Source of the DNA: Alkalibacterium sp049389645
GTDB lineage: Bacteria; Bacillota; Bacilli; Lactobacillales; Carnobacteriaceae_A
DNA: 64,000 nt
NCBI RefSeq assembly: GCF_049389645.1
Contig: NZ_CP186540.1
Location: forward strand, 1,674,001-1,738,000
Direction of reading: 5' to 3'
Shown here: positions 9,009 to 19,600 of the stretch, piece by piece
Layout of the letters: each line of letters begins with the position of its first letter
Numbering within the stretch: position 1 is the stretch's first letter
Position numbers and translations under genes: made by a program
Notes under the pieces: generated by a model
Databases searched by the model: none
Told to the model about the DNA's origin: nothing
What the model saw: only the letters and a program-made list of their open reading frames with translations

Positions 9009-9578
9009 GTGAACGAGATAAAAATTAAGATGGCTAAATATAATAAAATAAAGACACAACGACTTCTATTGCGGCCGGTGACGCTTGCTGATTCAGTGGA
9101 TATGTATGAATATGCCTCCGATGAAGAAACGACATATTTTGTCTTTGAACGACATGCATCAATGGAAAAAACGGAAGAAGCAATTGTCGAATGTTTTTTA
9201 ACCGATCCGTTTGGAAAATATGGCATTGAAGTAAAAGAAACGGGTAAATTGATTGGGACAATTGATTTACGAGTGAAGGACGAGAATCATCGCGCGATCA
9301 TGGGCTATGCTTTAAACAAGACTTATCACGGTAAAGGGTATATGACAGAAGCAGCAGAAGCATTACTGGCATATGCTTTTGAGACGTTGAAACTAGATTG
9401 TGTCGCAGCTCTTTATGATGAGCGCAACGAAGTGTCCGGCAAGGTAATGGAACGCATAGGGATGCAACGGGAAGGTGTCATGCGTCATATGGGCAAATGG
9501 AAAAACGGAGAATATTTCAACGATGTATATTATTCTATTTTGAAAGAAGAATACGATGCGTCACGAAAAAAGAACTGA
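9009..9578 (+). CDS. GNAT acetyltransferase, RimJ/RimL type
   Basis: A 189-residue N-acetyltransferase of the GNAT superfamily, likely acetylating an amino group of a protein, amino acid or small metabolite with acetyl-CoA. The opening RLLLRPVTLADSVDMYEYASDEE and the acetyl-CoA loop with NKTYHGKGYMTEAAEALLAYAF, followed by LYDERNEVSGKVMERIGMQREG, are typical of the RimJ/RimL branch. The GTG at 9009 follows AAGGAG by ten bases; an ATG at 9030 is an alternative. The substrate is unknown and the gene stands alone. Confidence 0.85.
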   Translation: MNEIKIKMAKYNKIKTQRLLLRPVTLADSVDMYEYASDEETTYFVFERHASMEKTEEAIVECFLTDPFGKYGIEVKETGKLIGTIDLRVKDENHRAIMGYALNKTYHGKGYMTEAAEALLAYAFETLKLDCVAALYDERNEVSGKVMERIGMQREGVMRHMGKWKNGEYFNDVYYSILKEEYDASRKKN

Positions 9579-9663
9579 CTAATAGCTGTTTTGTGTGATG
9601 TGCTAAATGTCTCAAGGGAAAACGCCATGGAAATATAACGACTAGATATTCTATACCCCGTCT

Positions 9664-9671
9664 GGTATAAT
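9664..9671 (+). promoter_or_regulatory. Extended -10 promoter
   Basis: TGGTATAAT directly upstream of the small membrane-protein gene; no good -35 element is visible. Confidence 0.45.
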
Positions 9672-9697
9672 GCATCATGAATCGAGGAGTGAGTATA

Positions 9698-9904
9698 ATG
9701 AAACGTTTTATGTGTCCGGCATTTAGTATCGGATTTTATCTTCTCTACTTTATGATCCTTCAAGGTATTGTCTATCTTTTACCTGAATCAGGTTTGACGA
9801 CAGTATTTGTTTTAATATCAGTCTTTTTGATCATTCCAGTTATCGCCTCCAAAAGTAGTTCCAGAGTCATCCGCGCCATTAAAGGGGTTAGCTGTTCAAT
9901 TTAA
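9698..9904 (+). CDS. Small two-span membrane protein
   Basis: A 68-residue protein with two hydrophobic segments (about 10-29 and 36-53) and a basic tail. It is not recognised. CGAGGAG lies nine bases before ATG 9698, which makes this start better than the in-frame ATG at 9677. It sits between an extended -10 promoter and the SRP RNA gene. It could equally be a small hydrophobic regulator of no known family. Confidence 0.55.
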   Translation: MKRFMCPAFSIGFYLLYFMILQGIVYLLPESGLTTVFVLISVFLIIPVIASKSSSRVIRAIKGVSCSI

Positions 9905-9947
9905 ATTTCTCCTTTAAATTTTTATCATTGTATGCTATTATAGGAAG

Positions 9948-10046
9948 TGCCGAAAGGCCACAGGACAACGGTGGGCATATGAACCGTGTCAGGTCCGGAA
10001 GGAAGCAGCACTAAGTATTGCTCCGCCGTGTGTTCTGTGATTACAT
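9948..10046 (+). ncRNA. ffs: SRP RNA (small bacterial type)
   Basis: The SRP RNA core is unmistakable: GTCAGGTCCGGAAGGAAGCA (9988-10007) with the GNRA-type apical region, flanked by the long stem CACAGGACAACGG / CCGTGTGTTCTGTG. A GCCGAAAGGC mini-hairpin begins the RNA. A TATTAT at 9936 is a plausible -10. At about 100 nt this is the short form lacking an Alu domain. It is the RNA part of the signal recognition particle that, with Ffh, targets nascent membrane proteins. End points are approximate. Confidence 0.92.
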
Positions 10047-10080
10047 AGCCATGAATAATTCATAACTATTCATAGATAGA

Positions 10081-10112
10081 GATGTTCCTTATTATAAGGG
10101 CATCTTTTTTTT
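10081..10112 (+). terminator. Terminator after SRP RNA
   Basis: GATG-CCTTA pairs with TAAGG-CATC across a 3-nt loop and is followed by eight T. Confidence 0.7.
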
Positions 10113-10133
10113 GATAACTTTTAAAAAACCTTT

Positions 10134-10161
10134 TTCAATTAGACAAGAATTCACCTATAAT
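10134..10161 (+). promoter_or_regulatory. Promoter of dnaX operon
   Basis: TTCAAT, 16 bp, TATAAT, about 37 bp upstream of the dnaX ATG. Confidence 0.55.
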
Positions 10162-10198
10162 AGTATAGAGACCGATTTCGTAAGAAAAGAGGGGAAAC

Positions 10199-11935
10199 AT
10201 GAGCTATCAAGCTTTATATCGCGTCTGGAGACCCCAACGTTTTGGAGATGTTGCGGGACAGGAAGCTGTGACCAGAACGTTAAGAAATGCATTAAGTCAT
10301 GGGAATACGAGTCATGCGTATTTGTTCTCTGGCCCTAGAGGAACAGGGAAAACAAGTGCGGCTAAAATATTTGCCAAAGCAATGAATTGTCCGAATGCTG
10401 TGGACGGTGAACCGTGTAATGAATGTGATCTGTGCCGGTCCATTACCCAGGGGAAACTTGGGGACGTCATAGAGATCGATGCGGCCAGTAATAATGGTGT
10501 AGAAGAAATTCGTGACATCAGAGAAAAAGCGAATTATGCACCCACCGAAGCAAAATACAAAGTTTATATTATTGACGAAGTGCATATGTTATCCATGGGC
10601 GCGTTCAATGCTCTACTGAAAACCTTAGAAGAACCGCCAATGAATGTCGTTTTTATTCTGGCGACGACTGAACCGCATAAAATCCCTTTAACCATCATCT
10701 CGCGAACCCAGCGCTTTGACTTTAGGCGTATCTCTCCGCTTGATATGATCAAACGAATGACATATATTTTGAATGAAAAACACATTGAATTCGACCCGGA
10801 TGCCTTAATGAGCATTGCAAAAGCTGCTGAAGGCGGGATGCGTGATGCACTGAGTATTTTGGATCAGGTCATTTCATTTTCAGACGGCATAGTCAATTTA
10901 GATGACACGTTAAAGATTACTGGGAGTATCACGCAGGAATTGATGATCGACTATTTAACGGCTGCATTGAATCACGACACAGGAACAGGTTTAGCGTTAC
11001 TTCATCAGATGATGCAAGAAGGCAAAGATGCAAATCGGTTAGTTGAAGATGTGATCCTGTTTTCTCGAGATATACTCATTTATCAGAAAACAAAAGAAGA
11101 CACGTTACTCAAGATGAGCAAGGTGGACGACGGCTTTAATAAACTCATTGAAGCGGCTGATCCGGAAAAAATCTATGACGTTATTCGCATTATGAATCAA
11201 ACGCAACTAGAGATGCGGACATCTACACATGCAGAAGTGTATTTAGAAGTGGCGACGGTTCGTCTATCACAAGTGTCGACACCTCGCGTAGCAGCAACGG
11301 CGACGGTACAAAAAGATACGAGTGACAGTCAAGAAATCCGGTCACTTAAAAATAAACTGAGTCAGATGCAAAAAGCGATTGAACAGATGCAGCAGACCGC
11401 ACCTAATACTGAGGGAAATGCAGCACCTAAACGCCCAACCACAAGGAAAAAAGCGGGTCAAACAGCGTTTAAAGTAGACACCCATCAAGTCTTTGGGATA
11501 CTTGAACACGCCACCCGGGATGATTTAGCTAAATTAAAAGATGTCTGGGTGGACTTGATCAATGCATTGTCATCGAGTCAAAAGGCTATTATGAATACCT
11601 CAAAACCTGTGGCAGCGAGTCCACAAGGTTTGGTAGTCACGTTTGACTATGATATTCTATGTGAAAGAGCAGCCAATGATACCTTCCTGATCGATGCGGT
11701 CGGGGATTATCTGGAAAAAGTTATCGGATGCCGGGCTGAATTGGCAACCGTCCCATCAGGCAAATGGCTAGAGGTCCGACAAGCTTATATCGATCAGATG
11801 AAGAGTGGTCCAAGTAATGAAGAAACGGGCGAGCCGGAAGAAGAGCAAGTAACGAAAGAGGCAGAAGAAATGGATGCTGTTGTAAGCGAGGCAGTTAATC
11901 TGTTCGGGGAAGAAAACGTGAAAATTCACGACTAA
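10199..11935 (+). CDS. dnaX: DNA polymerase III subunit gamma/tau
   Basis: A 578-residue clamp-loader ATPase that opens and loads the sliding clamp during replication. The Walker A GPRGTGKTS is at about residue 45. A zinc-binding cluster is formed by CPNAVDGEPCNECDLC, with Walker B/DExx in IIDEVHML and the SRC-type sensor region in TIISRTQRFDFRRIS. Domain III and a tau-like C-terminal part (from about 400) follow a basic linker. The gene begins the conserved dnaX-ybaB-recR-yaaL order. GAGGGGAAAC precedes the ATG. Confidence 0.97.
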   Translation: MSYQALYRVWRPQRFGDVAGQEAVTRTLRNALSHGNTSHAYLFSGPRGTGKTSAAKIFAKAMNCPNAVDGEPCNECDLCRSITQGKLGDVIEIDAASNNGVEEIRDIREKANYAPTEAKYKVYIIDEVHMLSMGAFNALLKTLEEPPMNVVFILATTEPHKIPLTIISRTQRFDFRRISPLDMIKRMTYILNEKHIEFDPDALMSIAKAAEGGMRDALSILDQVISFSDGIVNLDDTLKITGSITQELMIDYLTAALNHDTGTGLALLHQMMQEGKDANRLVEDVILFSRDILIYQKTKEDTLLKMSKVDDGFNKLIEAADPEKIYDVIRIMNQTQLEMRTSTHAEVYLEVATVRLSQVSTPRVAATATVQKDTSDSQEIRSLKNKLSQMQKAIEQMQQTAPNTEGNAAPKRPTTRKKAGQTAFKVDTHQVFGILEHATRDDLAKLKDVWVDLINALSSSQKAIMNTSKPVAASPQGLVVTFDYDILCERAANDTFLIDAVGDYLEKVIGCRAELATVPSGKWLEVRQAYIDQMKSGPSNEETGEPEEEQVTKEAEEMDAVVSEAVNLFGEENVKIHD

Positions 11936-11956
11936 AATTTGGGAGGAAGATTAAAC

Positions 11957-12274
11957 ATGCGTGGAATGGGAGATATGCAAGGTATGATGAAAAAAATGCA
12001 GAAAATGCAGAAAAACATGGAAAGTGAGCAAGCAACATTAAATGAAAAAGAATTCACTGGGACAGCGAATAGTGATCTCGTAACAGTTATCTTTACGGGA
12101 GACAAAAAATGTAAAAATGTCTCGATCAAAGAAGAAATCGTTGATCCTGAAGACGTTGAAATCATCGAGGATTTAGTTTTGCTGGCTATAAATGACGCTT
12201 TAGAAAAAATAGATTCAGAAACAGAAAAAATGATGGGTAAATATTCTAAAGGTATGGGACTACCCGGAATGTAA
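11957..12274 (+). CDS. YbaB/EbfC nucleoid-associated protein
   Basis: A 105-residue small DNA-binding protein of the YbaB/EbfC family, which forms dimers with tweezers-like arms that bind DNA. The Met-rich amphipathic start (GMGDMQGMMKKMQKMQKNM), the central TVIFTGDKKCKNVSIKEEI and the C-terminal GLPGM are characteristic. ATG 11957 is chosen because GGAGGAAG lies upstream; the frame extends to a TTG at 11939 that lacks a site. Its place between dnaX and recR is the usual one. Confidence 0.95.
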   Translation: MRGMGDMQGMMKKMQKMQKNMESEQATLNEKEFTGTANSDLVTVIFTGDKKCKNVSIKEEIVDPEDVEIIEDLVLLAINDALEKIDSETEKMMGKYSKGMGLPGM

Positions 12275-12338
12275 GGTCTAAGTAAAAGAGTGGAGGCCTC
12301 AATTCAGTTTGAGGCTTTACGTTAGAAAGGAAACAATC

Positions 12339-12935
12339 ATGCATTATCCAGAACCGATCGCACAATTAATGGAAAGTTATATGAAACTGCCAGGCATCGG
12401 TGAGAAAACCGCTGCTCGCCTGGCTTTTTACACAGTCAATATGCAGGAAGAAGATGTCACTCGTTTTGCCAAAGCATTGATCAGTGTAAAGAGAGATTTA
12501 CAGTATTGTTCTGTCTGTGGAAACATGACTCAGAATGACCCCTGTGATATCTGCGAGGATAAAAACAGGGATCAATCAATCATTCTGGTCGTCGAACAGC
12601 CTAAAGATGTCATTTCAATGGAAAAAATGCATGAGTTTAAAGGCTTGTATCACGTCTTACACGGTGTGTTGTCGCCAGTTGAAGGGACCGGACCCGAAGA
12701 TATCAATATTCCTGTCTTGATCAAGCGTCTTCAAAAAGATCAAGTAAAAGAAGTGATCATCGCGACCAATGCTACCGCAGAAGGTGAAGCAACAGCCATG
12801 TATTTATCACGCTTGATCAAACCGGCTGGGATAAAAGTAACCCGACTTGCTCATGGCTTGTCTGTTGGTAGTGATATTGAATATGCAGATGAAGTGACTT
12901 TATTTAAAGCAGTTGAAGGTCGAAGAGAGATGTAG
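12339..12935 (+). CDS. recR: Recombination mediator RecR
   Basis: A 198-residue protein of exact family length that acts with RecO (and RecF) to load RecA at gaps. It has an N-terminal helix-hairpin-helix (KLPGIGEKTAARLAFY), a C4 zinc finger (CSVCGNMTQNDPCDIC) and a Toprim domain (ILVVEQPKDVISMEK ... ATNATAEGEATAMYL), ending in the Walker-like GSDIEYADEVTL. ATG 12339 follows AAAGGAAA; the frame upstream of it has no initiation signals. Confidence 0.97.
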   Translation: MHYPEPIAQLMESYMKLPGIGEKTAARLAFYTVNMQEEDVTRFAKALISVKRDLQYCSVCGNMTQNDPCDICEDKNRDQSIILVVEQPKDVISMEKMHEFKGLYHVLHGVLSPVEGTGPEDINIPVLIKRLQKDQVKEVIIATNATAEGEATAMYLSRLIKPAGIKVTRLAHGLSVGSDIEYADEVTLFKAVEGRREM

Positions 12936-12942
12936 GTGTACG

Positions 12943-13170
12943 ATGCCATTATTTAAAAGAAAAAGTAAATTAAAGCGTTCGTATGATGAAAAGTTGATGA
13001 AATTGATCCGAGAACAGAAAAGACAGTTTGAAGCTTACGAGAAAGTTGAATCAGTGATCGTCGATGAGCAACCGGAATGGCGTGCACACTATAAGCTGCA
13101 AAAAGCAAAATATTATTATTTGTTTAAAGAAGCACGTATCAGACGACTGAACGGGAACATATTGGATTGA
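12943..13170 (+). CDS. YaaL-family (DUF2508) small protein
   Basis: A 75-residue basic protein (MPLFKRKSKLKRSYDEKL at the start, then ARIRRLNGNILD at the end). Its length and its place directly behind recR match the YaaL/DUF2508 family of Firmicutes, whose function is unknown. ATG 12943 lies seven bases after the recR stop with TAGGTG as ribosome site. It closes the dnaX transcription unit. Confidence 0.85.
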   Translation: MPLFKRKSKLKRSYDEKLMKLIREQKRQFEAYEKVESVIVDEQPEWRAHYKLQKAKYYYLFKEARIRRLNGNILD

Positions 13171-13186
13171 AAATGAAGATTTCAGG

Positions 13187-13216
13187 AAAACGACTAAACG
13201 TTAGTCGTTTTTTTTA
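13187..13216 (+). terminator. Terminator of the dnaX-recR operon
   Basis: AAAACGACTAA pairs with TTAGTCGTTTT around an ACG loop and runs into further T. Confidence 0.85.
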
Positions 13217-13290
13217 TTGCATTTTTTTAGAAGCCTCGAGCGGCAGGAAAATTAGTGTGTATATGGCGGATTTCATATTCATTCGTACAG

Positions 13291-13340
13291 CATTATTAAA
13301 AGTATATCATTATAAAATACTAATATACTTTTTAATAATG
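13291..13340. repeat. Long AT-rich inverted repeat
   Basis: CATTATTAAAAGTATAT and ATATACTTTTTAATAATG are reverse complements apart from one extra T, separated by 15 bases. The repeat lies immediately upstream of the TTGACA box at 13347, so it may be an operator or a cruciform. It has no T-tract beyond the arms. Confidence 0.5.
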
Positions 13341-13346
13341 AAAGCG

Positions 13347-13375
13347 TTGACAATTCGAAATCAGTAGATTAAACT
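13347..13375 (+). promoter_or_regulatory. Promoter of a possible small RNA or leader
   Basis: TTGACA, 17 bp, TAAACT. A perfect -35 and 17-bp spacer sit directly behind the inverted repeat at 13291-13340. Confidence 0.5.
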
Positions 13376-13381
13376 ATGAGG

Positions 13382-13498
13382 TAATAGCGATAATAACCGG
13401 GAATTATAATAAGGGAGGAGGAAGTTATTGTTACATGTTGTTATCGCTATCATTTATGTAAAGAACTCTAAATGAAGAAAACTTCAATAGAGTTCTTT
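13382..13498 (+). ncRNA. Candidate structured small RNA upstream of the exoenzyme gene
   Basis: Downstream of the TTGACA promoter, ATAGCGATAATAAC (13384) pairs with GTTGTTATCGCTAT (13437) in 14 bp with one G-U. The loop holds a strong AAGGGAGGAGG. A second hairpin, AAAGAACTCTA / TAGAGTTCTTT with an inner TGAAG / CTTCA, ends at 13498. The ribosome-like site precedes only very short frames (TTG 13428, 15 codons; ATG 13435, 8 codons). It could be a small peptide mRNA, a type I toxin-like locus or a leader; none is recognised. Confidence 0.35.
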
Positions 13499-13567
13499 AT
13501 GAAAGTGTCAAGTAAGTCTTATTGATTAACTCTATAGTTATTATGTCAATAGTAATAAGGAGGGATA

Positions 13568-13596
13568 TTGTTTGACGAAAATTGCACATATATAAT
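13568..13596 (+). promoter_or_regulatory. Promoter of the exoenzyme gene
   Basis: TTGTTT, 17 bp, TATAAT, with the start codon at 13633. Confidence 0.5.
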
Positions 13597-13632
13597 GATA
13601 GAGTAAACTATTATGTAAAGGGAGAGAATTTA

Positions 13633-16600
13633 ATGCACAATAATTGGCGAAAGAAGTATAGTTTTTCCTTAGCGACAATGCTCCTGTTAAGTTCATTTGC
13701 TCAAACAGCTGCTCCAATTTCGGCATATGCTAACACAAGTGCTGATGAACCTGAAACAAGTATAGTAGCAAGTGAATCAACCTATCTGTCCGTCGAGGAT
13801 GCTATAGCTAACGGTAGTGATTCATCCCTAGCATCTGTTAAAGGATATGTGGTTGGCTTTGTAGTAAGTACAAATAATGTAAGCATCGATAATTTTACAA
13901 GTGATACTAACTTTGCTATAGCAAGTACTCCAGGTGAGACAGATCCAGCGAACATGCTTTATGTTCAAATACCTAGTGGAGAATTACGAACCGGGTTTGG
14001 ATTACAGACTAATCCGGATATGTTAGGACAAGAAGTAGTTGTTTCTGGTTCACTAGAGGCTTACTTTAGTACGAATGGCATAAAAAGTGTAAGTGGAATT
14101 ATACTTGCGACAGAAGATTCTGGTGACACCGAAACTCCAGGTGACACCGAATCTCCGGGCGACACCGAAACTCCAGGTGACACCGAAACTCCAGGTGATA
14201 CCGAAACTCCGGGCGACACAGAAATTCCGGCAGAAAATGAAGAATTACAGCTTTTAACTATTGAAGAAGCTAGAGCGCAAAACACTGGAGAAGTAAAAAC
14301 CAAAGGAATAGTCACAGCCAAACTTAAAAATACGATTCAGATTCAAGATGATACGGCAGCAATAGCCATTAGACCAAATTCTCTAGATGTTAGTTTGGGT
14401 GACGAAGTTGTTGTGAGTGGCAACCTGCAGACTTACCGTGGTCTTCTCCAAATAGATGGTGCTACATTAATTGAAAAAACAAGTGATACTGAAGTTCCTG
14501 ACCCATTACCACTAACTGGGGCAGATTTACCAAATCATCAGTCTGAATTAGCAATTTTAACAGATGTTGAAATAACTAGTGTCAGTTCAGGCAGTGGCTG
14601 GGCCAATTATTTAGCAATTGATGCATCGGGTGTTGCGTTTACGATTCGAGATGAAAATGGCACATTAGAATTAAATACAGGAACGACATATGAATCTATT
14701 ACAGGGATCGTGTCACAATTTGATGATACATATCAAATCTTACCTCGTAATACGCAGGATGTTGTTGAAGATTCCAGTATTGTACAGCCGGTTTTTGCTA
14801 ATCCAGCAGCTGGTAATATCCCGATCGGGACAGAAGTTACTTTAAATACAAATTCTTCTGCAACCATTTATTATACAATGGACGGATCAGAGCCAACTAT
14901 AACAAGTAGTCTTTACACAGAACCGATTGTTATTGAAGAAGCAGTTACTTTGAAAGCAATTGCTGTAGTGGATGATCGGCTCAGTACTGTAACCGAATTT
15001 GGTTATGATGTCTTTGATGCTGAAGAAGGAATCAAGATACATCAAATTCAAGGAGATGGTCATTATTCTCCAATGAATGGTGAGACAGTTTATAACGTAA
15101 GAGGAATCGTCACTTATGTCTATAACATTTACGGAGCAAATTATTTCCACATGCAGACTCCGGATGAACTTCAAGACGATAATCCTCATACATCTGAGGG
15201 TATTGTTGTCTATACTGGTCGAGACTCAGGTGTTGAAGTAGGAAATCTCATTGAAGTCACGGGTGAAGTATCTGAGTATCACATTGATGGCTATGCTGAG
15301 AAAACAAAAACCGACTTATCCGTTACTCAAATTAATGCACGTGATGATAGAGGCGGTATAATCAATGTATTGGAAAATAGTGTTGACTTACCTACACCAG
15401 TACAAATTTCTTCAAATGCTATACCTTCAGAAATCAAAGGTGGCACTAGTCTGGAAAACTTTGATCCGGAACTATATTCTCTTGATTATTGGGAAAGTAT
15501 TGAAGGGATGTACGTGGAAGTATTACCTTCCAGAGCTGTTGCTCCACAGCAGCATGGTGATTTAGTTGTTGTGACAGATGACTATACACCTGCTAATACA
15601 ACCGTTAATGGGGGGATTCGTTTAACAGAAAACGGACCCGATTCAAAATTGATCCAGTTTAAATTGCAACCTAATGCGGACGCAAGGGACTTCGCTGTTA
15701 AAACAGGAGATATGTTTGTTGAATCTATCGAAGGTGTTGTAAATTATGGCTTCGGTAATTATAAAATCTATTCAGACTTAGATGATGTCAAAGATGTTAT
15801 GGTAGAAAGTCAAGTTGCGTCGTCAAATACATCAATCGTAAAAGATGAAGATAAATTGACTGTGGCCACTTATAATGTTGAGAACTTCTCGGCAAACACT
15901 TCTCAAACATCTAATGTTAAAGCCAATAGAATTGCCAAGACATTCGTTGATGATATGAACAGTCCAGATATCATTGGAATCGTTGAAATAATGGCTAATG
16001 ATGGAACAAATTCAGACACAGCAAATGCAGATGAAAGTTATTCACGTTTGATCAATGAAATTGTAGCTGTAGGTGGACCAACTTACGCTTATGCTAATAT
16101 TGATCCTGAATATAACAAAGATGGTGGCGCACCGGGTGGCAACATTCGTGTAGGATATTTATATAATCCTGAACGTGTCTCGATGACTGAAAAAGATGGC
16201 GGCAGTATAAATGAGGCTGTTGGTTATGTCGATGGCGAATTGACATTGAACCCAGGCCGTGTATCTCCTTCTGAATTCGGTGGGACTCGAAAACCATTGG
16301 CAGCAGAATTTGAATTTAAGGGTGAAAGTATCGTTGTGATCAATAACCACTTGAATTCTAAGCGTGGGGACGATCCGTATTATGGACAAATCCAACCCCC
16401 AGAATTTGGAAGCAGAACCAAACGTAATCATTTAGCAAAAGTTATCAATTCTTTCGTTGATGACATTTTAGCAGATAATCCAGAAGAAAATATCGTGGTT
16501 TTAGGAGATATGAATGATTTTGAATTCTCAAAACCATTAGAACTCCTAGCAGGGGAAGAATTAACTAATCTCGTCAATAAAATACCTGCGAGTGAACGAT

Positions 16601-19600
16601 ATAATTATGTTTATCAAGGGAATTCTCAAGTGTTGGACCATATTCTAGTGTCTAATAATCTAGCTGACACAGCGGAGATAGACATAATCAACGTCAACGC
16701 TGACTATACTAATATGCATGGACGAGCAAGTGACCATGATCCAGTATTAGCTCAAATTGATTTACGTGAAGCAGAAGAAACATTTGAATTCTCAGTCATG
16801 CATATGAATGATACGCATGGTCGAGTTGAAAGATACCCACATATGCTTACAGCAATCAAAGAATTCCGTGGTGAAAAACCGGATTCAATGCTTGTAAACG
16901 CGGGAGATGTTTTCTCAGGCACGTTATACTTCAATGAATTCAAAGGCCAGGCTGATTTGGCATTATTGAACTTGATGGATATCGATGTGATGACCTTCGG
17001 TAATCATGAATTCGACTTGGGTGACGCTGAAGGCGGACACGCATCATTAGCTGAATTTGTGAATAACGCTGCGTTCCCATTCTTGGGCACGAATATCGAC
17101 TTTTCACAAGATCCATTTATGAGATCATACGAAACAAATGAGTCACTGGTGAAAAATCCTCAAGATGGATTGATTTATGACAGTATCATTCAGGAAATCA
17201 ACGGCGAACAAATTGGTGTCTTCGGTTTACTTACAGAAGATACGAAAAATATCGCCAGTCCGAAGGACGTTGACTTCACAGATTTCATAATAGCTGCAGA
17301 AGAAGCTGTTCAAGCTTTTGAAGATGCAGGTATCAATAAAATCATGGCTGTCAACCACTTAGGATTTGATACTGCACCAGAAATGGGCAATGACCTGCGT
17401 GTAGCCATGGAAGTTGACGGTATCGATATTATCGTTGGCGGACACTCGCATTCAGAGATCAAAGAACCCGTTATTGTCACTGAGGATGCAGAAGGTAACA
17501 GTAAAGCCCCAACCGTCATTGTCCAGGGTGGACAATACGCACAGAATCTAGGGACTTTAGTCGTTGAATTCAATGCCGAAGGTGAAGTAGTTGGACATGC
17601 TGGAGCCTTGCTCAATGTGGGCGACTATCCAGCTGACGCTGAAGCTCTCGATGTGATGGAAGAATACAAACTACACGTTGAGGCAATCAGTAATGAAGAA
17701 ATTGGAGCCGTAGCTGTTGAGGCCTTGGAAAATCCAAGACACGGTGAAGGCAGTGAATTCAGCGTACGTGCTGATGAAACAAGATTAGGCAACCTGATCA
17801 CAGACGCAATGCTTGCGAAAGCTCAGGAGAAATTCCCTGAAATAGTGATCGCCTTCCAGAACGGTGGCGGTATTCGTGCCGGCATCGATCAAGGACCGAT
17901 CACTACAGGAGAGATATTGACCGTGTTACCATTCGGTAACAATCCAGTCGTTGCAGAACTGTCCGGACAAGAAATCAAAGATATCATGGAACACAGTGTC
18001 CGTCAGGCACCTGCAGAAAACGGTGGTTTCTTACATGTATCCGGTATGAAATTCTACTTTGACAGCACAAGAGAAGCCGGTGACCGCATTGTCAAGATGT
18101 ACATCGATAATGATGGGGAATTAACAGAAATCAGTATGGATGAATCTTATCTTGTAACAACGAACGGCTTCACAGGTAAAGGTGGAGACGGCTTCGCAAC
18201 CTTCGCTAAAGCATTTGAAGAAGGCCGTGTCAGAGATATCGGTGAAGAAGACTGGCAACAATTACGCGATTATATGGTAGAAGAACAATACCTTGATGGT
18301 ATTGTAAACCCAGTGATCGAAGGCAGAATCACCGATTTAGATGGTGAAGAATTACCTGAAGAAACATTTGAATTCTCAGTCATGCACATGAATGACACGC
18401 ATGGTCGAGTTGAAAGATACCCACATATGCTTACAGCAATCAAAGAATTCCGTGGTGAAAAACCGGATTCAATGCTTGTAAACGCGGGAGATGTTTTCTC
18501 AGGCACGTTATACTTCAATGAATTCAAAGGCCAGGCTGATTTGGCATTATTGAACTTGATGGATATCGATGTGATGACCTTCGGTAATCATGAATTCGAC
18601 TTGGGTGACGCTGAAGGCGGACACGCATCATTAGCTGAATTTGTGAATAACGCTGCGTTCCCATTCTTGGGCACGAATATCGACTTTTCACAAGATCCAT
18701 TTATGAGATCATACGAAACAAATGAGTCACTGGTGAAAAATCCTCAAGATGGATTGATTTATGACAGTATCATTCAGGAAATCAACGGCGAACAAATTGG
18801 TGTCTTCGGTTTACTTACAGAAGATACGAAAAATATCGCCAGTCCGAAGGACGTTGACTTCACAGATTTCATAATAGCTGCAGAAGAAGCTGTTCAAGCT
18901 TTTGAAGATGCAGGTATCAATAAAATCATGGCTGTCAACCACTTAGGATTTGATACTGCACCAGAAATGGGCAATGACCTGCGTGTAGCCATGGAAGTTG
19001 ACGGTATCGATATTATCGTTGGCGGACACTCGCATTCAGAGATCAAAGAACCCGTTATTGTCACTGAGGATGCAGAAGGTAACAGTAAAGCCCCAACCGT
19101 CATTGTCCAGGGTGGACAATACGCACAGAATCTAGGGACTTTAGTCGTTGAATTCAATGCCGAAGGTGAAGTAGTTGGACATGCTGGAGCCTTGCTCAAT
19201 GTGGGCGACTATCCAGCTGACGCTGAAGCGCTCGATGTGATGGAAGAATACAAACTACACGTTGAGGCAATCAGTAATGAAGAAATTGGAGCCGTAGCTG
19301 TTGAGGCCTTGGAAAATCCAAGACACGGTGAAGGCAGTGAATTCAGCGTACGTGCTGATGAAACAAGATTAGGCAACCTGATCACAGACGCAATGCTTGC
19401 GAAAGCTCAGGAGAAATTCCCTGAAATAGTGATCGCCTTCCAGAACGGTGGCGGTATTCGTGCCGGCATCGATCAAGGACCGATCACTACAGGAGAGATA
19501 TTGACCGTGTTACCATTCGGTAACAATCCAGTCGTTGCAGAACTGTCCGGACAAGAAATCAAAGATATCATGGAACACAGTGTCCGTCAGGCACCTGCAG

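Noticed and set aside
13428..13475. A 15-codon peptide gene (TTG start) behind AAGGGAGGAGG
   Set aside because: Too short to support as a gene, and an overlapping 8-codon ATG frame is just as likely; kept only as part of a candidate RNA.
14061..14321. Minus-strand Ser/Pro/Val repeat protein
   Set aside because: It is a shadow of the GDTETP-coding tandem repeat, with no initiation signals.
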